Shown: positions 9,020 through 18,545, numbered from the stretch's first letter. The stretch: DNA of 64,000 nt from Nitrosomonadales bacterium (GCA_016199835.1 JACQFX010000026.1:124001-188000), one strand, 5' to 3'. Program-made: numbers and translations. Notes: a model not told the origin generated them from the sequence alone.

Positions 9020-10222
9020 TCATTGCTCGGGAAACGCCATATCGAATTTTTGCTGACGGTTCACGTCAATCTCGAGGTGCTTGGCCGTGCGCAGATTGAT
9101 CGCCATTAGCACTTCGCGTAATGGAGCCATGCTGCCCCCGTTTCCGCCGGAAGCCAGCATGCCCAGCGCCGAACCTGCAAGATGGCGCCCCAGTTCGACA
9201 TTGTTGGGGTATAACGAAAACAGCACGCCGCGCCTGACATGGCCGAAGCTGCTGGAGAACACCGCCAGATTGTTTTTCCATGACTCTTGCAATATCAGCG
9301 GGAGCACCGAACTGTCCTCTACCGTGGTGGAGTCCTGCGGCAACCATAATGCATCCCGGTTGCTGTCGGCAGCGGCAAGTATTTCCTGATAGGCGCGCAT
9401 CGCGTTACGCAGATCCTGCGCTTCGTACGCTACCAGTTCCAGTCCCTGCACGCGCGCGGCTTCTTTCGCCAGGCGCATCATCCAGGCATTCTGGCGCGGA
9501 TCGTATACGGTGAGCACACGCCGCACACCGGGCATCATTCCTTTCAGTCGCGAGAACAGCAATGCCGGATCGGGCGACAGGCTGTTCACCTGAAAATCGT
9601 GCACTTCGCCTTCCTGGGTAGATAGCACGCCGCCCACCACTACGCTAAAGCTGTGATCCAGCGAGGAAGCGATTTTCATGCCCTGCCGGCCCAGCGCGAT
9701 TACCACCTTGGCATCCTGCCGGCGCAAAGAGTCATTCAGTTCCTCGACCTTGACGTTTGGCCCTACCGCGAAGTTGGCGACATGTCCTTTGGCCTTATCC
9801 TCGATGCCATCGAGGATTTGCGCGAATACGCTACGGTAGGGTTCGGCGATTTCCGGATAGATCACTGCGATTGAGCCTGCATCCGTCTCCAGCGCGACCT
9901 TGTTGTCGAGGCGCCGACGCGCGGTGGCAACAATGGGGCCCGCAACCCGAATCGGGAAAACGATCACTTCTGGAGATGCTTCTATGGTGCGGATCACTTC
10001 CGTGTAATCCTGTAGCAAGGTCGGCTGGAAGTAGGTGTTGATGGCGCCAAGTGCTGCCGAGAAATCTGCTTGCGCGGGGGCATTGCGGGCTACTGTGCTT
10101 TCCGGAATCGCCCATGCCGGGACGGCAGTCAGCAATAAAGCGACTGCCAGCAAGCCGAGCGCTCTTCCTGTCTGCAGGCAGGATGATGGCATGGAGCGAG
10201 GTGGTGCGGGTTTCGGAAACAT
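9020..10222 (-). CDS. Periplasmic binding protein of the ABC_sub_bind (PF04392-like) family
   Basis: 400-residue exported protein: hydrophobic signal segment ALGLLAVALLLTAVPAWA, then a two-lobed periplasmic-binding fold. Recognisable family segments are PGVRRVLTVYDPRQNAWM, LWLPQDSTTVEDSSVLP and FSSSFGHVRRGVLFSLYP. No ABC permease or ATPase gene accompanies it; instead it precedes a membrane GGDEF/EAL gene by 12 bases. The family is often found beside sensor kinases and c-di-GMP proteins, so a ligand-sensing role is more likely than uptake. Start at ATG 10222; an internal ATG at 10192 (MPSSCLQTG) is an alternative and would give a more typical signal peptide length. Ligand unknown. Confidence 0.85.
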   Translation of the reverse strand: MFPKPAPPRSMPSSCLQTGRALGLLAVALLLTAVPAWAIPESTVARNAPAQADFSAALGAINTYFQPTLLQDYTEVIRTIEASPEVIVFPIRVAGPIVATARRRLDNKVALETDAGSIAVIYPEIAEPYRSVFAQILDGIEDKAKGHVANFAVGPNVKVEELNDSLRRQDAKVVIALGRQGMKIASSLDHSFSVVVGGVLSTQEGEVHDFQVNSLSPDPALLFSRLKGMMPGVRRVLTVYDPRQNAWMMRLAKEAARVQGLELVAYEAQDLRNAMRAYQEILAAADSNRDALWLPQDSTTVEDSSVLPLILQESWKNNLAVFSSSFGHVRRGVLFSLYPNNVELGRHLAGSALGMLASGGNGGSMAPLREVLMAINLRTAKHLEIDVNRQQKFDMAFPEQ

Positions 10223-10404
10223 ATCCGACGATAATATCAGGCTTTCGGCTGCCCTTACACGTAGCGCGGTTAAAAATTACATGCTGCGCGAAAATTGCGG
10301 TAACATCCTCGCCGTTTTAGCCGACACCAGATCGGCAACGCCGATTGTCTCGGCGAATAATAATCAGGTGTTGTTCAACATCACCAGGAGGAGGGAGCTC
10401 TGTC

Positions 10405-12258
10405 ATGGGAGCCAGTGTTCCGCTTGTCAGCAGTCTAACGGAAGTTAGCGGGGAAAATCCTGATGCCATGCCGGCTTCCATGCCGGAAGTGGCCGACATA
10501 CTGGTAGCCTATCTGGAACAGATGGGCGTCGAATATGTGTTCGGTATTCCCGGCGGTGCGATCGAGCCGCTCTACAACGCCATCGCCAGAAGCTCGCGCC
10601 GTGGCGGCATACGGCACATCCTGGCGCGGCACGAAGCCGGGGCCGCTTTCATGGCCGACGGCTACGCGCGCGAAAGCGGCAAGATCGGCGTGTGCTGCTC
10701 CACTTCCGGCCCGGGCGCCACCAACCTCATCACCGGCGTCGCCTGTGCTTACGACAACAACATTCCGCTGCTGGTGATTACCGCGCAACCCGCGTTGCCC
10801 GCTTTCGGCAAAAGCCCGTTGCAGGAATCGACCTGCACCGGGATAGACACGCTGAGCATGTTCCGCCACTGTACCCGCTACAACTCTCTGGTGTCGCACC
10901 CGAAGCAGATGGAAGCCAAACTGGTTTCCGCGTTGCAGCGCGCTATCCGTACACCCGGAGGGCCGTCACACCTGACCTTTCCGGTGGATGTGTTTCGCAG
11001 CCCCAGCCCCAATGCGGTCCCTTCCTATGACTTGCAGAATTTGCTGGCGCCGTCATCCATGGTGGATGACGATGCGATCGAGACGTTGAGCGCCATGCTG
11101 TTCGAGGCCAGGCATATCGTGCTGTTGATAGGCGGATGGTGCGGCGAGGCCATCGGTTCGATACTCCAGTTTGCGGCGATGCGGAATGCGGTCATCGTCA
11201 CCACGCCGGATGGCAAGGGACTGGTCAATCCGCAGCATCCGCAGTTTCGCGGCGTATTCGGTTTCGGCGGGCATGCTTCGGCGGAGCGTGCCTTGCGCGA
11301 AAAATCCGTGGACCTGATCCTGGCGATAGGCACCAGTCTGGGCGAGTGGAACAGCGGCGGCTGGAGCGAGAGCCTGCTCAATGACCGGTTGGTGCATATA
11401 GACGAATCGGAAGAACATCTGGCGCGCACACCGATGGCGCGCCTGCATGGGCGCGGACGCATCCTGTCGGTATTCAACCGGTTGAATGAACGTTTCCGGA
11501 GCAGGAACAATAGCGGCGACCCTGAAGAAGAGCGCAAGCTGAATAACGGGCAATGGACGCCGCACCACATGCTGGCGCAACCCGATAAATTCGAGAGCAA
11601 TGCGACACCGATCAAGCCGCAACGGCTGATGCGGGAACTGGGGCTTATGTTCCCGGCGACCACGCGCTTTCTCGCCGACACCGGCAACAGCGTGTCCTGG
11701 GCGGTGCATTACCTCCACCCCGTGGTGGATCGGCGCATAGGTGAGCGGCGCTTTGGCGGCGGCACCCGCAAGATCTGCCCAGGCTTGCGCAAGGCCGATG
11801 GCGGCTGGCTGCGCGTCACGATGAACTTTGCCTCGATGGGCTGGGCAATCGGCGGCGCGGTCGGGACGGCTGCGGCCAACCCGGATTTGCCCGTGGTCTG
11901 CATCACCGGTGACGGCAGCGTGCTGATGAACGGCCAGGAAATCTCGGTCGCCGTCGCGGAAAAACTCAACGTCATTTTTGTGGTACTCAACGACCGTGCG
12001 CTGGGCATGGTCAAACATGGTCAGCGCCTGGCTGGTGCGGAACCGATAGGCTGCGATTTGCCCCCCACTGATTTCGCCATGCTGGCGCGTGCGCTGGGCG
12101 CCGAGGCGCACACCATACGCTCGCCACAAGACCTGGCCGCGCTGGACGTGGCTGCCATGCTGGCGCGCAAGGGGCCGACGCTGCTGGATGTGTTGATTGA
12201 CCCGGACGAGGTGCCGCCGATGAACGTGCGCATGCGTGTGTTGGCCAACGATCTTTAA
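10405..12258 (+). CDS. Thiamine-diphosphate enzyme of the acetolactate synthase family
   Basis: 617-residue ThDP-dependent enzyme. The ATG at 10405 follows a strong purine-rich Shine-Dalgarno (AGGAGGAGGGAG); the frame is open further upstream but without such a site. N-terminal domain: VFGIPGGAIEPLYNA and the catalytic Glu in ARHEAGAAFMADGYAR. C-terminal domain: the ThDP/Mg motif starting GDGSVLMNG and ending VVLNDRALGM. It carboligates or decarboxylates a 2-oxo acid, but no regulatory ilvH-type subunit and no ilvC follow, and sequence beyond the motifs is unlike a housekeeping IlvB. It opens a plus-strand locus (SDR, two citrate-synthase-like genes, TonB receptors, carbamoyltransferase), so a role in specialised metabolism is likely. 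Substrate unknown. Confidence 0.88.
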   Translation: MGASVPLVSSLTEVSGENPDAMPASMPEVADILVAYLEQMGVEYVFGIPGGAIEPLYNAIARSSRRGGIRHILARHEAGAAFMADGYARESGKIGVCCSTSGPGATNLITGVACAYDNNIPLLVITAQPALPAFGKSPLQESTCTGIDTLSMFRHCTRYNSLVSHPKQMEAKLVSALQRAIRTPGGPSHLTFPVDVFRSPSPNAVPSYDLQNLLAPSSMVDDDAIETLSAMLFEARHIVLLIGGWCGEAIGSILQFAAMRNAVIVTTPDGKGLVNPQHPQFRGVFGFGGHASAERALREKSVDLILAIGTSLGEWNSGGWSESLLNDRLVHIDESEEHLARTPMARLHGRGRILSVFNRLNERFRSRNNSGDPEEERKLNNGQWTPHHMLAQPDKFESNATPIKPQRLMRELGLMFPATTRFLADTGNSVSWAVHYLHPVVDRRIGERRFGGGTRKICPGLRKADGGWLRVTMNFASMGWAIGGAVGTAAANPDLPVVCITGDGSVLMNGQEISVAVAEKLNVIFVVLNDRALGMVKHGQRLAGAEPIGCDLPPTDFAMLARALGAEAHTIRSPQDLAALDVAAMLARKGPTLLDVLIDPDEVPPMNVRMRVLANDL

Positions 12259-12269
12259 GAAAGGAAGAC

Positions 12270-13028
12270 ATGGACAGGCTCAAGGGAAAGACCGCATTGA
12301 TCACCGGAGGAACCAGCGGCATCGGCCTGGCAACCGCCAGGCTGTTCCGCGCAGAAGGCGCGCGGCTGGCCATCACGGGGCGCGATGCGGCAAGACTGGC
12401 TGCCGCGCAAGAAGAGTTGGGAAGTGAAACCTTGATCATCCGCAGCGAGGCGGGCAGTTTGTCCGAAATAGATTCCTTGATGGAACAGGTGAAAAATCAT
12501 TTCGGCCAGCTTGATGTGTTGTTTCTCAATGCGGCATCCGCTTTGCCGGCACCCGTCGAACTGGTGACCGGGGCGCAGTTCGATGAGATCATGAACGTCA
12601 ACTTCAAGGGGATATTTTTCTCCATCCAGAAAGCCTTGCCCATGCTCGGCGGGAATGCTTCCATCATCGTCACCACTTCGATCACCAACCGCACCGGATC
12701 TCCCAATTTCAGCATCTATGGTGCGAGCAAGGCCGCCTTGCGTTCGCTCGTGCAGTCGCTGGGTCTCGCGCTCATCGCTCGCGGGATACGCATCAACGCC
12801 ATCAATCCGGGGCCAATAGACACCGGCGGCTTCAACCGTTTGCCGCTTCCGCAGGAAGTGTTTCAGGCCGTCAAGAGCGACATCGAAGGCCGTTCGCCCA
12901 TCAAGCGTCTCGGTACGCCGGAAGAGGTCGCCAAGGTCGCGCTGTTTCTTGCATCGGATGATTCGGCTTATGTGGTCGGCGAAGAAATTGTGGTGGACGG
13001 CGGCATCAGCCTGGTGTGTTTGCCATGA
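12270..13028 (+). CDS. Short-chain dehydrogenase/reductase
   Basis: 252-residue classical SDR. Nucleotide-binding motif TGGTSGIG (residues 13-20), an LNAAS version of the NNAG motif, catalytic YGASK with a Ser in VTTSITN, and the NPGPIDTG segment after it. A basic residue after the glycine motif (ITGRDAARL) favours NADP(H). It starts 12 bases after the ThDP enzyme (AAGAAAGGAAG as Shine-Dalgarno) and its stop overlaps the next start (ATGA). The context suggests that it reduces the keto group of a product made by the ThDP enzyme or by the citrate-synthase-like pair; this is inference. It is not FabG by context, since no acyl-carrier genes are nearby. Confidence 0.9.
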   Translation: MDRLKGKTALITGGTSGIGLATARLFRAEGARLAITGRDAARLAAAQEELGSETLIIRSEAGSLSEIDSLMEQVKNHFGQLDVLFLNAASALPAPVELVTGAQFDEIMNVNFKGIFFSIQKALPMLGGNASIIVTTSITNRTGSPNFSIYGASKAALRSLVQSLGLALIARGIRINAINPGPIDTGGFNRLPLPQEVFQAVKSDIEGRSPIKRLGTPEEVAKVALFLASDDSAYVVGEEIVVDGGISLVCLP

Positions 13029-13822
13029 GCGAAAAAGAAAATCCCAACGCCATCCGCACCCGCATCTGGCGCGAGGAAGCCGAGCCTGACAACCCCTTCG
13101 CCACGCGCGCCGCTTATTGCCGGGGCTATGACGTTTACGGCGAAATGCTGGGGCAGGCGCGCTGGGTCGAGATGCTGTATTTGTTGTTTCATGACGAAGC
13201 GCCAAGCGCAGCACAGGCGGACATGCTGGAGGCATTGGCAGTGGCGCTGACCAATCCCGGCCCGCGTGATGCCTCGGTGCATGCCGCCATGTGCGGTGGC
13301 GTGTGCGGCTCGACCGCCGCGTCTTCGCTGATGGCTGCGCTGGCGGTGGGTGCGGGGCAATTGGCTGGCGGCCATGAAGTATTCCTGGCGATGCAAGGCT
13401 GGGCAGAATGCGGCGATGATCTGGATGCATGGCGCAAGCGACTGGGCAAACTGGACGCAATAACGGGCAGTATCTGGCCTGCGCCTGAGCATGCGCCGGG
13501 CTTCGACCCGCATGGCGTCAGCACGGCCACCTCGGTGCGGCAGATGCTGGCCTGTCTTGCGGGCTACGGCGCCGGATCGCACTTGTTGTGGTTGCAGCAA
13601 AACCTGCCGGATATGGAAGCGGCGGCGGGATGCCCTCTCGCCCTGTCCGGCGTGGCCGCCGCCGCGCTTGCTGATCTGGGTTTTACGCCCGAGCAGGGTG
13701 AGATGCTGCACCTGCTGTTGCGTCTGCCCGGCGCGGCGGCCCATGCATTGGAGCAGCGTCCGCTCGGATATAAAAAATTCCCGTTCGGCACTGTGGAACT
13801 TGAAAGCGAGGAATCGAAATGA
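13025..13822 (+). CDS. Citrate synthase/citryl-CoA lyase-like protein, first of a pair
   Basis: 265 residues, from an ATG overlapping the SDR stop (ATGA). It resembles the all-helical citrate synthase fold at reduced length: LYLLFHDEAPS near the N-terminus, then ASVHAAMCGGVCGS and the glycine-rich AALAVGAGQLAGGHEVFLAM, which lines up with the segment holding the first catalytic His (LHGGAN in citrate synthases). There the usual His is Ala, with a His two residues after the Gly pair. A possible second site is APGFDPHG. Full citrate synthases are 370-440 residues, so this is either a short citryl-CoA-lyase-like protein or half of a heteromer with the next gene, which overlaps it by four bases. 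Product and activity unknown. Confidence 0.7.
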   Translation: MSEKENPNAIRTRIWREEAEPDNPFATRAAYCRGYDVYGEMLGQARWVEMLYLLFHDEAPSAAQADMLEALAVALTNPGPRDASVHAAMCGGVCGSTAASSLMAALAVGAGQLAGGHEVFLAMQGWAECGDDLDAWRKRLGKLDAITGSIWPAPEHAPGFDPHGVSTATSVRQMLACLAGYGAGSHLLWLQQNLPDMEAAAGCPLALSGVAAAALADLGFTPEQGEMLHLLLRLPGAAAHALEQRPLGYKKFPFGTVELESEESK

Positions 13823-14646
13823 GCGCGCGTGCCACGGGCCCGAATTTGCTGCAAGAGAACGTCGGCGTTCTGAAAAGTCGCATGGGGACTTTCTATCCCG
13901 GCAGCCATGTAATTTTTCGCGGCCACGATTTGCATACCGATCTGAAGGACATGGATTGGGTCGAGCTTTATGTGTTCGGCATCACCAATCGCCGCTTCAG
14001 CAAAGAGCAATTGCGGCTGATGCATGCCATCTGGACTTATACCAGCTACCCGGATGTGCGCCTGTGGAATAACCGGATCGCAGCGTTGGCGGGCAGTTGC
14101 CGTAGCACCGGGACATTGGGGATGGCGGCAGCCCTGGCGGTCTCGGAGGCGTCAATCTATGGAGGAGGCATTCTTGTTAGAGCCATGGATTTTTTCATTC
14201 GTACTCGGCAACGCCTGGAGAGCGGGGGGGATTTGACCGACTGCATCCGCGAAGAATTTGATGCGTATCGCAGCATAGGAGGTTATGGCAGGCCCCTTAT
14301 CAACGGCGACGAGCGCAATCAGCATATGCTGGCTCTGGCCAGGGAGTTGGGGTTGGATCAAGGTCCGCATTTGTGTCTTGCTTTTGCCATTGAAGAAGTT
14401 TTGCTTGCAGGCCGGTGGCGAATGAAAATGAATTACGCCGCATTGGTTGCTGCGCTGGGAGCGGATATCGGCCTTGCCCCGCGCGAATTTTATCTGTTCA
14501 TGTTTCCGGTGTTTCTGGCTGGGATGCCGCCGGGTTTCATCGAAGCATCGGATCGTCCGGAAGGTACGCTGTATCCGGTTTCTTGCACCGATATTCTGTA
14601 TGAGGGACAACCCCGACGTACCTGGTCTTGTCAGAGCGGGAATTAG
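13819..14646 (+). CDS. Citrate synthase/citryl-CoA lyase-like protein, second of a pair
   Basis: 275 residues; the ATG overlaps the stop of the preceding paralogue (ATGA), implying coupled and probably stoichiometric synthesis. Citrate-synthase-like landmarks: LGMAAALAVSEASIYGGG (first catalytic His position reads Tyr), IGGYGRPLINGDER (matches the GYGHxxxxxDPR segment with His changed to Arg), and MNYAALVAALGADIGL (matches the NVDFYSG segment with Asp changed to Asn). By this eye alignment all three canonical catalytic residues are replaced. The protein may be a non-catalytic partner of the first gene or may catalyse different chemistry on a CoA thioester. A TonB receptor gene begins 62 bases downstream in the same direction. 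Confidence 0.68.
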   Translation: MSARATGPNLLQENVGVLKSRMGTFYPGSHVIFRGHDLHTDLKDMDWVELYVFGITNRRFSKEQLRLMHAIWTYTSYPDVRLWNNRIAALAGSCRSTGTLGMAAALAVSEASIYGGGILVRAMDFFIRTRQRLESGGDLTDCIREEFDAYRSIGGYGRPLINGDERNQHMLALARELGLDQGPHLCLAFAIEEVLLAGRWRMKMNYAALVAALGADIGLAPREFYLFMFPVFLAGMPPGFIEASDRPEGTLYPVSCTDILYEGQPRRTWSCQSGN

Positions 14647-14707
14647 AGCATAGGGTAGCGATAGCCGAAGTTCACATTAACAGAATAATTAAATAGCAGG
14701 AGGAGTC

Positions 14708-16765
14708 ATGCAAACATTGAACCTTCAAATACTGGGTGTTTTTCTGACATTAACCTGGGCTGGCGCTGCCGTCGCGCAGTCTTCCGAAGAGGAAGACCTG
14801 GCGCTGGTCTACGGCGACAAGTCCACCATCAGCATCGCTACCGGCAGTGCGCAGCCCATCGCGCGCGCGCCCTCCGTGGCGACCGTGATCACCTCGCGCG
14901 ACATCGAAGCCATGGGTGCCACCGATCTGGATCAGGCACTCGAGAGCGTGCCGGGGCTGCATGTTTCCCATAAGTCTTTCATCACCTCAACACCCATTTA
15001 CGATTTTCGCGGCATTTTCACCGGCGAAAATCCGCAGGTGCTGATGCTGGTGAATGGCATTCCAATCACCAATACGTTCATCGGCAACCGCAGCCAATTT
15101 TGGGGCGGTATGCCGCTGGAGAATGTGGCGCGCATCGAGGTGATACGCGGGCCGGGTTCGGCGCTGTATGGCGCCGACGCGTTCTCCGGCGTGATCAACG
15201 TGATTACCAAGACCGCCGCCGACATCAAGGGTACCGAATACGGTGTGCGCGCAGGCAGTTTCAACAGCCGCGATGCGTGGATACAGCACGGAGGCAAGTT
15301 GGGGGCGCTGGATGCCATGTTCTATCTTGGAGCAGGAAATACCGATGGATCACAAGGCATTCTCCAGAAGGATGCCTTGGCCGCTTCCGGCCCGCTCAGC
15401 ACGGAACGCAAGGCGATTGATGCGCGTGCCGATCTGACCAAAGACCAGTGGCGCTTCCGGGCTGGGTATCAGCAACGCGAGCTAGGGGTCGGCGCCGGCC
15501 TCGCGGGAATTCTGGATCCCAATGCACGCGTGCCTGAGACACGGTTGTATCTGGATATGAGTTATGACCAGGCCAACTGGAGGCCGAATTGGGACATATC
15601 CGCTGTTGCCGGTTATTTCGATATTAAAGAAAACCCGGCTGATCCGATCTACACACTCGTCCCGGCAGGAGTGATTCCTGGCTTCCCCAATGGCATGCTC
15701 GGCAATCCCGGCCATGCCGAGCAGCACACCCATGCCAGTATCTCCACCTTCTATACCGGCTTCGAACATCATCGGATTCGTCTGGGTGTGGGACATCGTA
15801 TTGAAGATTTATATAAAGTTACAGAAGTCAAAAACTTTGACGGTAATTTTTTTCCTCTGTCCGGCAATCCGAGGGATGTGACCGGCGATCCGACGCTGGT
15901 TTTTATGCTGCCGCACAAGCGCAACGTGTCCTACGTATTCGCCCAGGATGAGTGGAGCTTGATGAAAGACTGGACGCTGACGGCTGGCCTGCGGCACGAC
16001 CGCTATTCGGATTTCGGCGGCACCACCAATCCACGCCTTGCGCTGGTGTGGGATGCGGCTTACAACGTCGTGGTCAAAGCCATGCACGGCACCGCTTTCC
16101 GCGCCCCTTCGTTCTCGGAACAATACGCCATCAACAACCCGGTGACGGTTGGCAGCGCCAGCATCAAACCGGAGACGATTAGCACCGATGAGCTGGCGTT
16201 TTCCTGGCAACCCACTACCGTTTTACAAACTAGCCTGAATTTTTTCCATTACCGCATGAGCAACATCATTCGGCCTGTTCCCAATCCCGGCGTCCCTCCG
16301 CCGCTGACGATAACCGGCAATGCCGGCGACCAGACCGGCCGCGGTCTGGAACTGGAAGCCACGCTGGATGCGTCGAGCAGCTTGCGGCTGACCGGCAATT
16401 TTTCCTTGCAGCATTCCATTGATGGGGCCACCGGCAAGGATGCGGGGCTGGCGCCGCATCGTCGCCTGTTTGGCCGGGCAGACTGGCGTTTCGCGCCGAA
16501 GTGGCAGTTCGGCGCCACGGCGAATCGTGTGATGGAACGGATGCGTGAGCCGGGCGACACCCGCCCGCAGATTCCGGACTACACCACGGTGGATTTGACA
16601 TTGCGGCGCGAAAAGTTTGTCGACAACTGGGATGTGCGCGCCAGCGTGACCAACCTGTTCAACAGTAATGCTCTGGAGCCGAGCTTGTCTGGTTCTGCTT
16701 ACCCTATTTCCGATCTGCCGCTTCCCGGGCGGGCTTTTTATATCCAGATTCAGCACGGTTTGTGA
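14708..16765 (+). CDS. TonB-dependent outer membrane receptor 1
   Basis: 685 residues with a strong Shine-Dalgarno (AGGAGGAG) before the ATG. Signal peptide to about VAQS, a TonB-box-like STISIATG, plug domain (APSVATVITSRDIEAMGA, VPGLHV, IEVIRGPGSALYGADAFSGV) and a 22-strand-type barrel ending in an aromatic-rich tail (GRAFYIQIQHGL). It imports a ligand across the outer membrane using TonB energy. Substrate unknown; features of siderophore, cobalamin and copper receptors all fit. It shares N-terminal and plug sequence closely with receptor 2 (18627-20747), so the two are paralogues flanking a carbamoyltransferase. The arrangement suggests uptake of a metabolite, or its metal complex, made by this locus. 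Confidence 0.92.
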   Translation: MQTLNLQILGVFLTLTWAGAAVAQSSEEEDLALVYGDKSTISIATGSAQPIARAPSVATVITSRDIEAMGATDLDQALESVPGLHVSHKSFITSTPIYDFRGIFTGENPQVLMLVNGIPITNTFIGNRSQFWGGMPLENVARIEVIRGPGSALYGADAFSGVINVITKTAADIKGTEYGVRAGSFNSRDAWIQHGGKLGALDAMFYLGAGNTDGSQGILQKDALAASGPLSTERKAIDARADLTKDQWRFRAGYQQRELGVGAGLAGILDPNARVPETRLYLDMSYDQANWRPNWDISAVAGYFDIKENPADPIYTLVPAGVIPGFPNGMLGNPGHAEQHTHASISTFYTGFEHHRIRLGVGHRIEDLYKVTEVKNFDGNFFPLSGNPRDVTGDPTLVFMLPHKRNVSYVFAQDEWSLMKDWTLTAGLRHDRYSDFGGTTNPRLALVWDAAYNVVVKAMHGTAFRAPSFSEQYAINNPVTVGSASIKPETISTDELAFSWQPTTVLQTSLNFFHYRMSNIIRPVPNPGVPPPLTITGNAGDQTGRGLELEATLDASSSLRLTGNFSLQHSIDGATGKDAGLAPHRRLFGRADWRFAPKWQFGATANRVMERMREPGDTRPQIPDYTTVDLTLRREKFVDNWDVRASVTNLFNSNALEPSLSGSAYPISDLPLPGRAFYIQIQHGL

Positions 16766-16802
16766 TGGCCGGGCAGACAGAATTTTCATACAGAGAGAAG
16801 AA

Positions 16803-18545
16803 ATGAAAAAACGCAGCTATGTAGGGCTGGCATGTACCGGTCACGATAATGCGCTGGCGATCGTGAATGCTCAAGGTGAACTGGTTTTTGCCGAGGCAGC
16901 GGAACGTTATCTGCAAAACAAACGGGCCTTTTTATCGCCACCCGACGATACCTTCCGCATAGGAAAATTGATTGAGGAATACTGCGGGGCTGATGATGAC
17001 ATCGTCATCGCAAAAACCTGGAGTGGCGACGTTAAGGCCATTTTTGAGCGGGAAAGCCAAGCTGCGGCGCAGGTGCTGCAAAATGCACAACAGAGTCCGG
17101 TGGCATGGCAGAAATTGTTTGGACTGTATCAGGCGACGATGGCGTTGTTCTTGCCCCCCATGGAGAATGCTGGCGCCAATCTGTCGCTGTATTGCGGCGG
17201 GCATCCTACCCGCAACGCTATCCATAAACGCTACAACCATCATTTGACCCATGCTGCCACCGCTTGTTATACCAGCCCTTTTGAAGAAGCGGTCTGCCTG
17301 ATTGTCGATGGTTATGGCGAAGGCGCGTCAGTTACTGCCTATGCCTATAAAGACGGGCGGCTCGAAGCTGTCGGCCCGGATTCGTATCCGCTGGATGGCC
17401 TGAGCAGCCTGGGTATTTTCTACGGGGCGATCGTGTGTGACCTGTGCGGATTCAGCGCATTCGAAGGGGAGGAGTGGAAGGTCATGGGACTCGCCCCTTA
17501 TGGCAAGCTGGATCAGAGCATCTACGAAATGATGCGCCGCGTCATCCGGGTCAACGGGCTGCGCATCGAGTTTGCCGACGATGCGCCCAATGCCGTTGCG
17601 GAGCTTGAGAAATACCGCCGCGCGCCCGGTTCGGATGCCATCACTGTCGCCGATCTGGCGCATACGGGGCAACAGTTTTTTGCCGATATTCTGACGCAGC
17701 TTCTGGATAACCTGTACGAGATGGGCATATCGGAGAACCTGGTATTGGGCGGTGGGTGTGCGCTGAACTCATCCTGCGCCGGGCGCATACTGGACCGAAC
17801 CCGATTCAAGAATATGCATATCTTCTCCGCGCCGGCGGACGATGGCAACGCGGTAGGTGCGGCCTATCTGGCCTATTACGAAGACCATCCAGAAAAGCGT
17901 CCCAAGGTGGCGAGTCAGTCGCCTTATCTGGGTTCGACGCTCTCCACTGAGGTGCTCGGCCACCTGGCAAAATTCGGCCATATCGATACGCTGGTCAAGC
18001 TGCCCTACGACGAGTTGTACCAGAAAACGGCCAGGCTGCTTGCCGAGGGCAAGGTTGTCGCCTGGGTGCAAGGCCGTGCCGAGTTCGGCCCGCGAGCGCT
18101 GGGCAATCGCTCCATTCTGGCCGACCCGCGCGATCCGGCGATGAAGGACAAAATCAATGGCCGGGTGAAATTCAGGGAAGAGTTCAGGCCTTTTGCGCCT
18201 TCGATTCTCGAGGAATTCGGCGACGAATATTTCATTCACTACCAGGACACGCCCTACATGGAAAGGACGCTGGTGTTCCGCGAGGAGGTGCGCAGCCGGG
18301 TGCCGGCGGTGGTTCATGAGGACAACACCGGTCGTTTACAGTCAGTCAAGAAAGAGTGGAACCCGCATTACTACGGTTTGATCGAGGCGTTTTACAAGCT
18401 GACGGGGGTGCCCATTCTGTTGAACACCAGCCTGAACGTCATGGGAAAACCCATCGTACATTCGGTCGAGGACGCCATCGCGCTTTTTTACACTACGGGC
18501 GTCGATGTCCTGGTTCTTGAGGATTACATCATAGAGAAGCGCTAG
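16803..18545 (+). CDS. Carbamoyltransferase, NodU/CmcH/TobZ family
   Basis: 580 residues from ATG 16803 (MKKRSYVGLACTGHDNALA), preceded by AGAGAGAAG. N-terminal Kae1-like domain: HHLTHAATACY (metal-binding His pair) and VDGYGEGASVTAY; glycine-rich LVLGGGCALNSS. C-terminal YrdC-like domain: AEFGPRALGNRSILADPRD, KFREEFRPFAPS and NTSLNVMGKPIVHSVEDA. The family transfers a carbamoyl group from carbamoyl phosphate to a hydroxyl of a small molecule via a carbamoyl-adenylate. Its members act on nodulation factors, cephamycin and tobramycin, not in core metabolism. Lying between two paralogous TonB receptors it probably tailors a secreted or imported metabolite. HypF is excluded: no acylphosphatase or zinc-finger domains. 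Confidence 0.92.
   Translation: MKKRSYVGLACTGHDNALAIVNAQGELVFAEAAERYLQNKRAFLSPPDDTFRIGKLIEEYCGADDDIVIAKTWSGDVKAIFERESQAAAQVLQNAQQSPVAWQKLFGLYQATMALFLPPMENAGANLSLYCGGHPTRNAIHKRYNHHLTHAATACYTSPFEEAVCLIVDGYGEGASVTAYAYKDGRLEAVGPDSYPLDGLSSLGIFYGAIVCDLCGFSAFEGEEWKVMGLAPYGKLDQSIYEMMRRVIRVNGLRIEFADDAPNAVAELEKYRRAPGSDAITVADLAHTGQQFFADILTQLLDNLYEMGISENLVLGGGCALNSSCAGRILDRTRFKNMHIFSAPADDGNAVGAAYLAYYEDHPEKRPKVASQSPYLGSTLSTEVLGHLAKFGHIDTLVKLPYDELYQKTARLLAEGKVVAWVQGRAEFGPRALGNRSILADPRDPAMKDKINGRVKFREEFRPFAPSILEEFGDEYFIHYQDTPYMERTLVFREEVRSRVPAVVHEDNTGRLQSVKKEWNPHYYGLIEAFYKLTGVPILLNTSLNVMGKPIVHSVEDAIALFYTTGVDVLVLEDYIIEKR

Noticed and set aside
11053-12129. 358-codon minus-strand frame inside the ThDP enzyme gene
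   Set aside because: Composition typical of antisense frames and no start signal; the ThDP motifs are on the plus strand.
10405-12258. Housekeeping acetolactate synthase (ilvB)
   Set aside because: No ilvH or ilvC follows, and the operon partners are an SDR and citrate-synthase-like genes; only the family, not the pathway, is supported.
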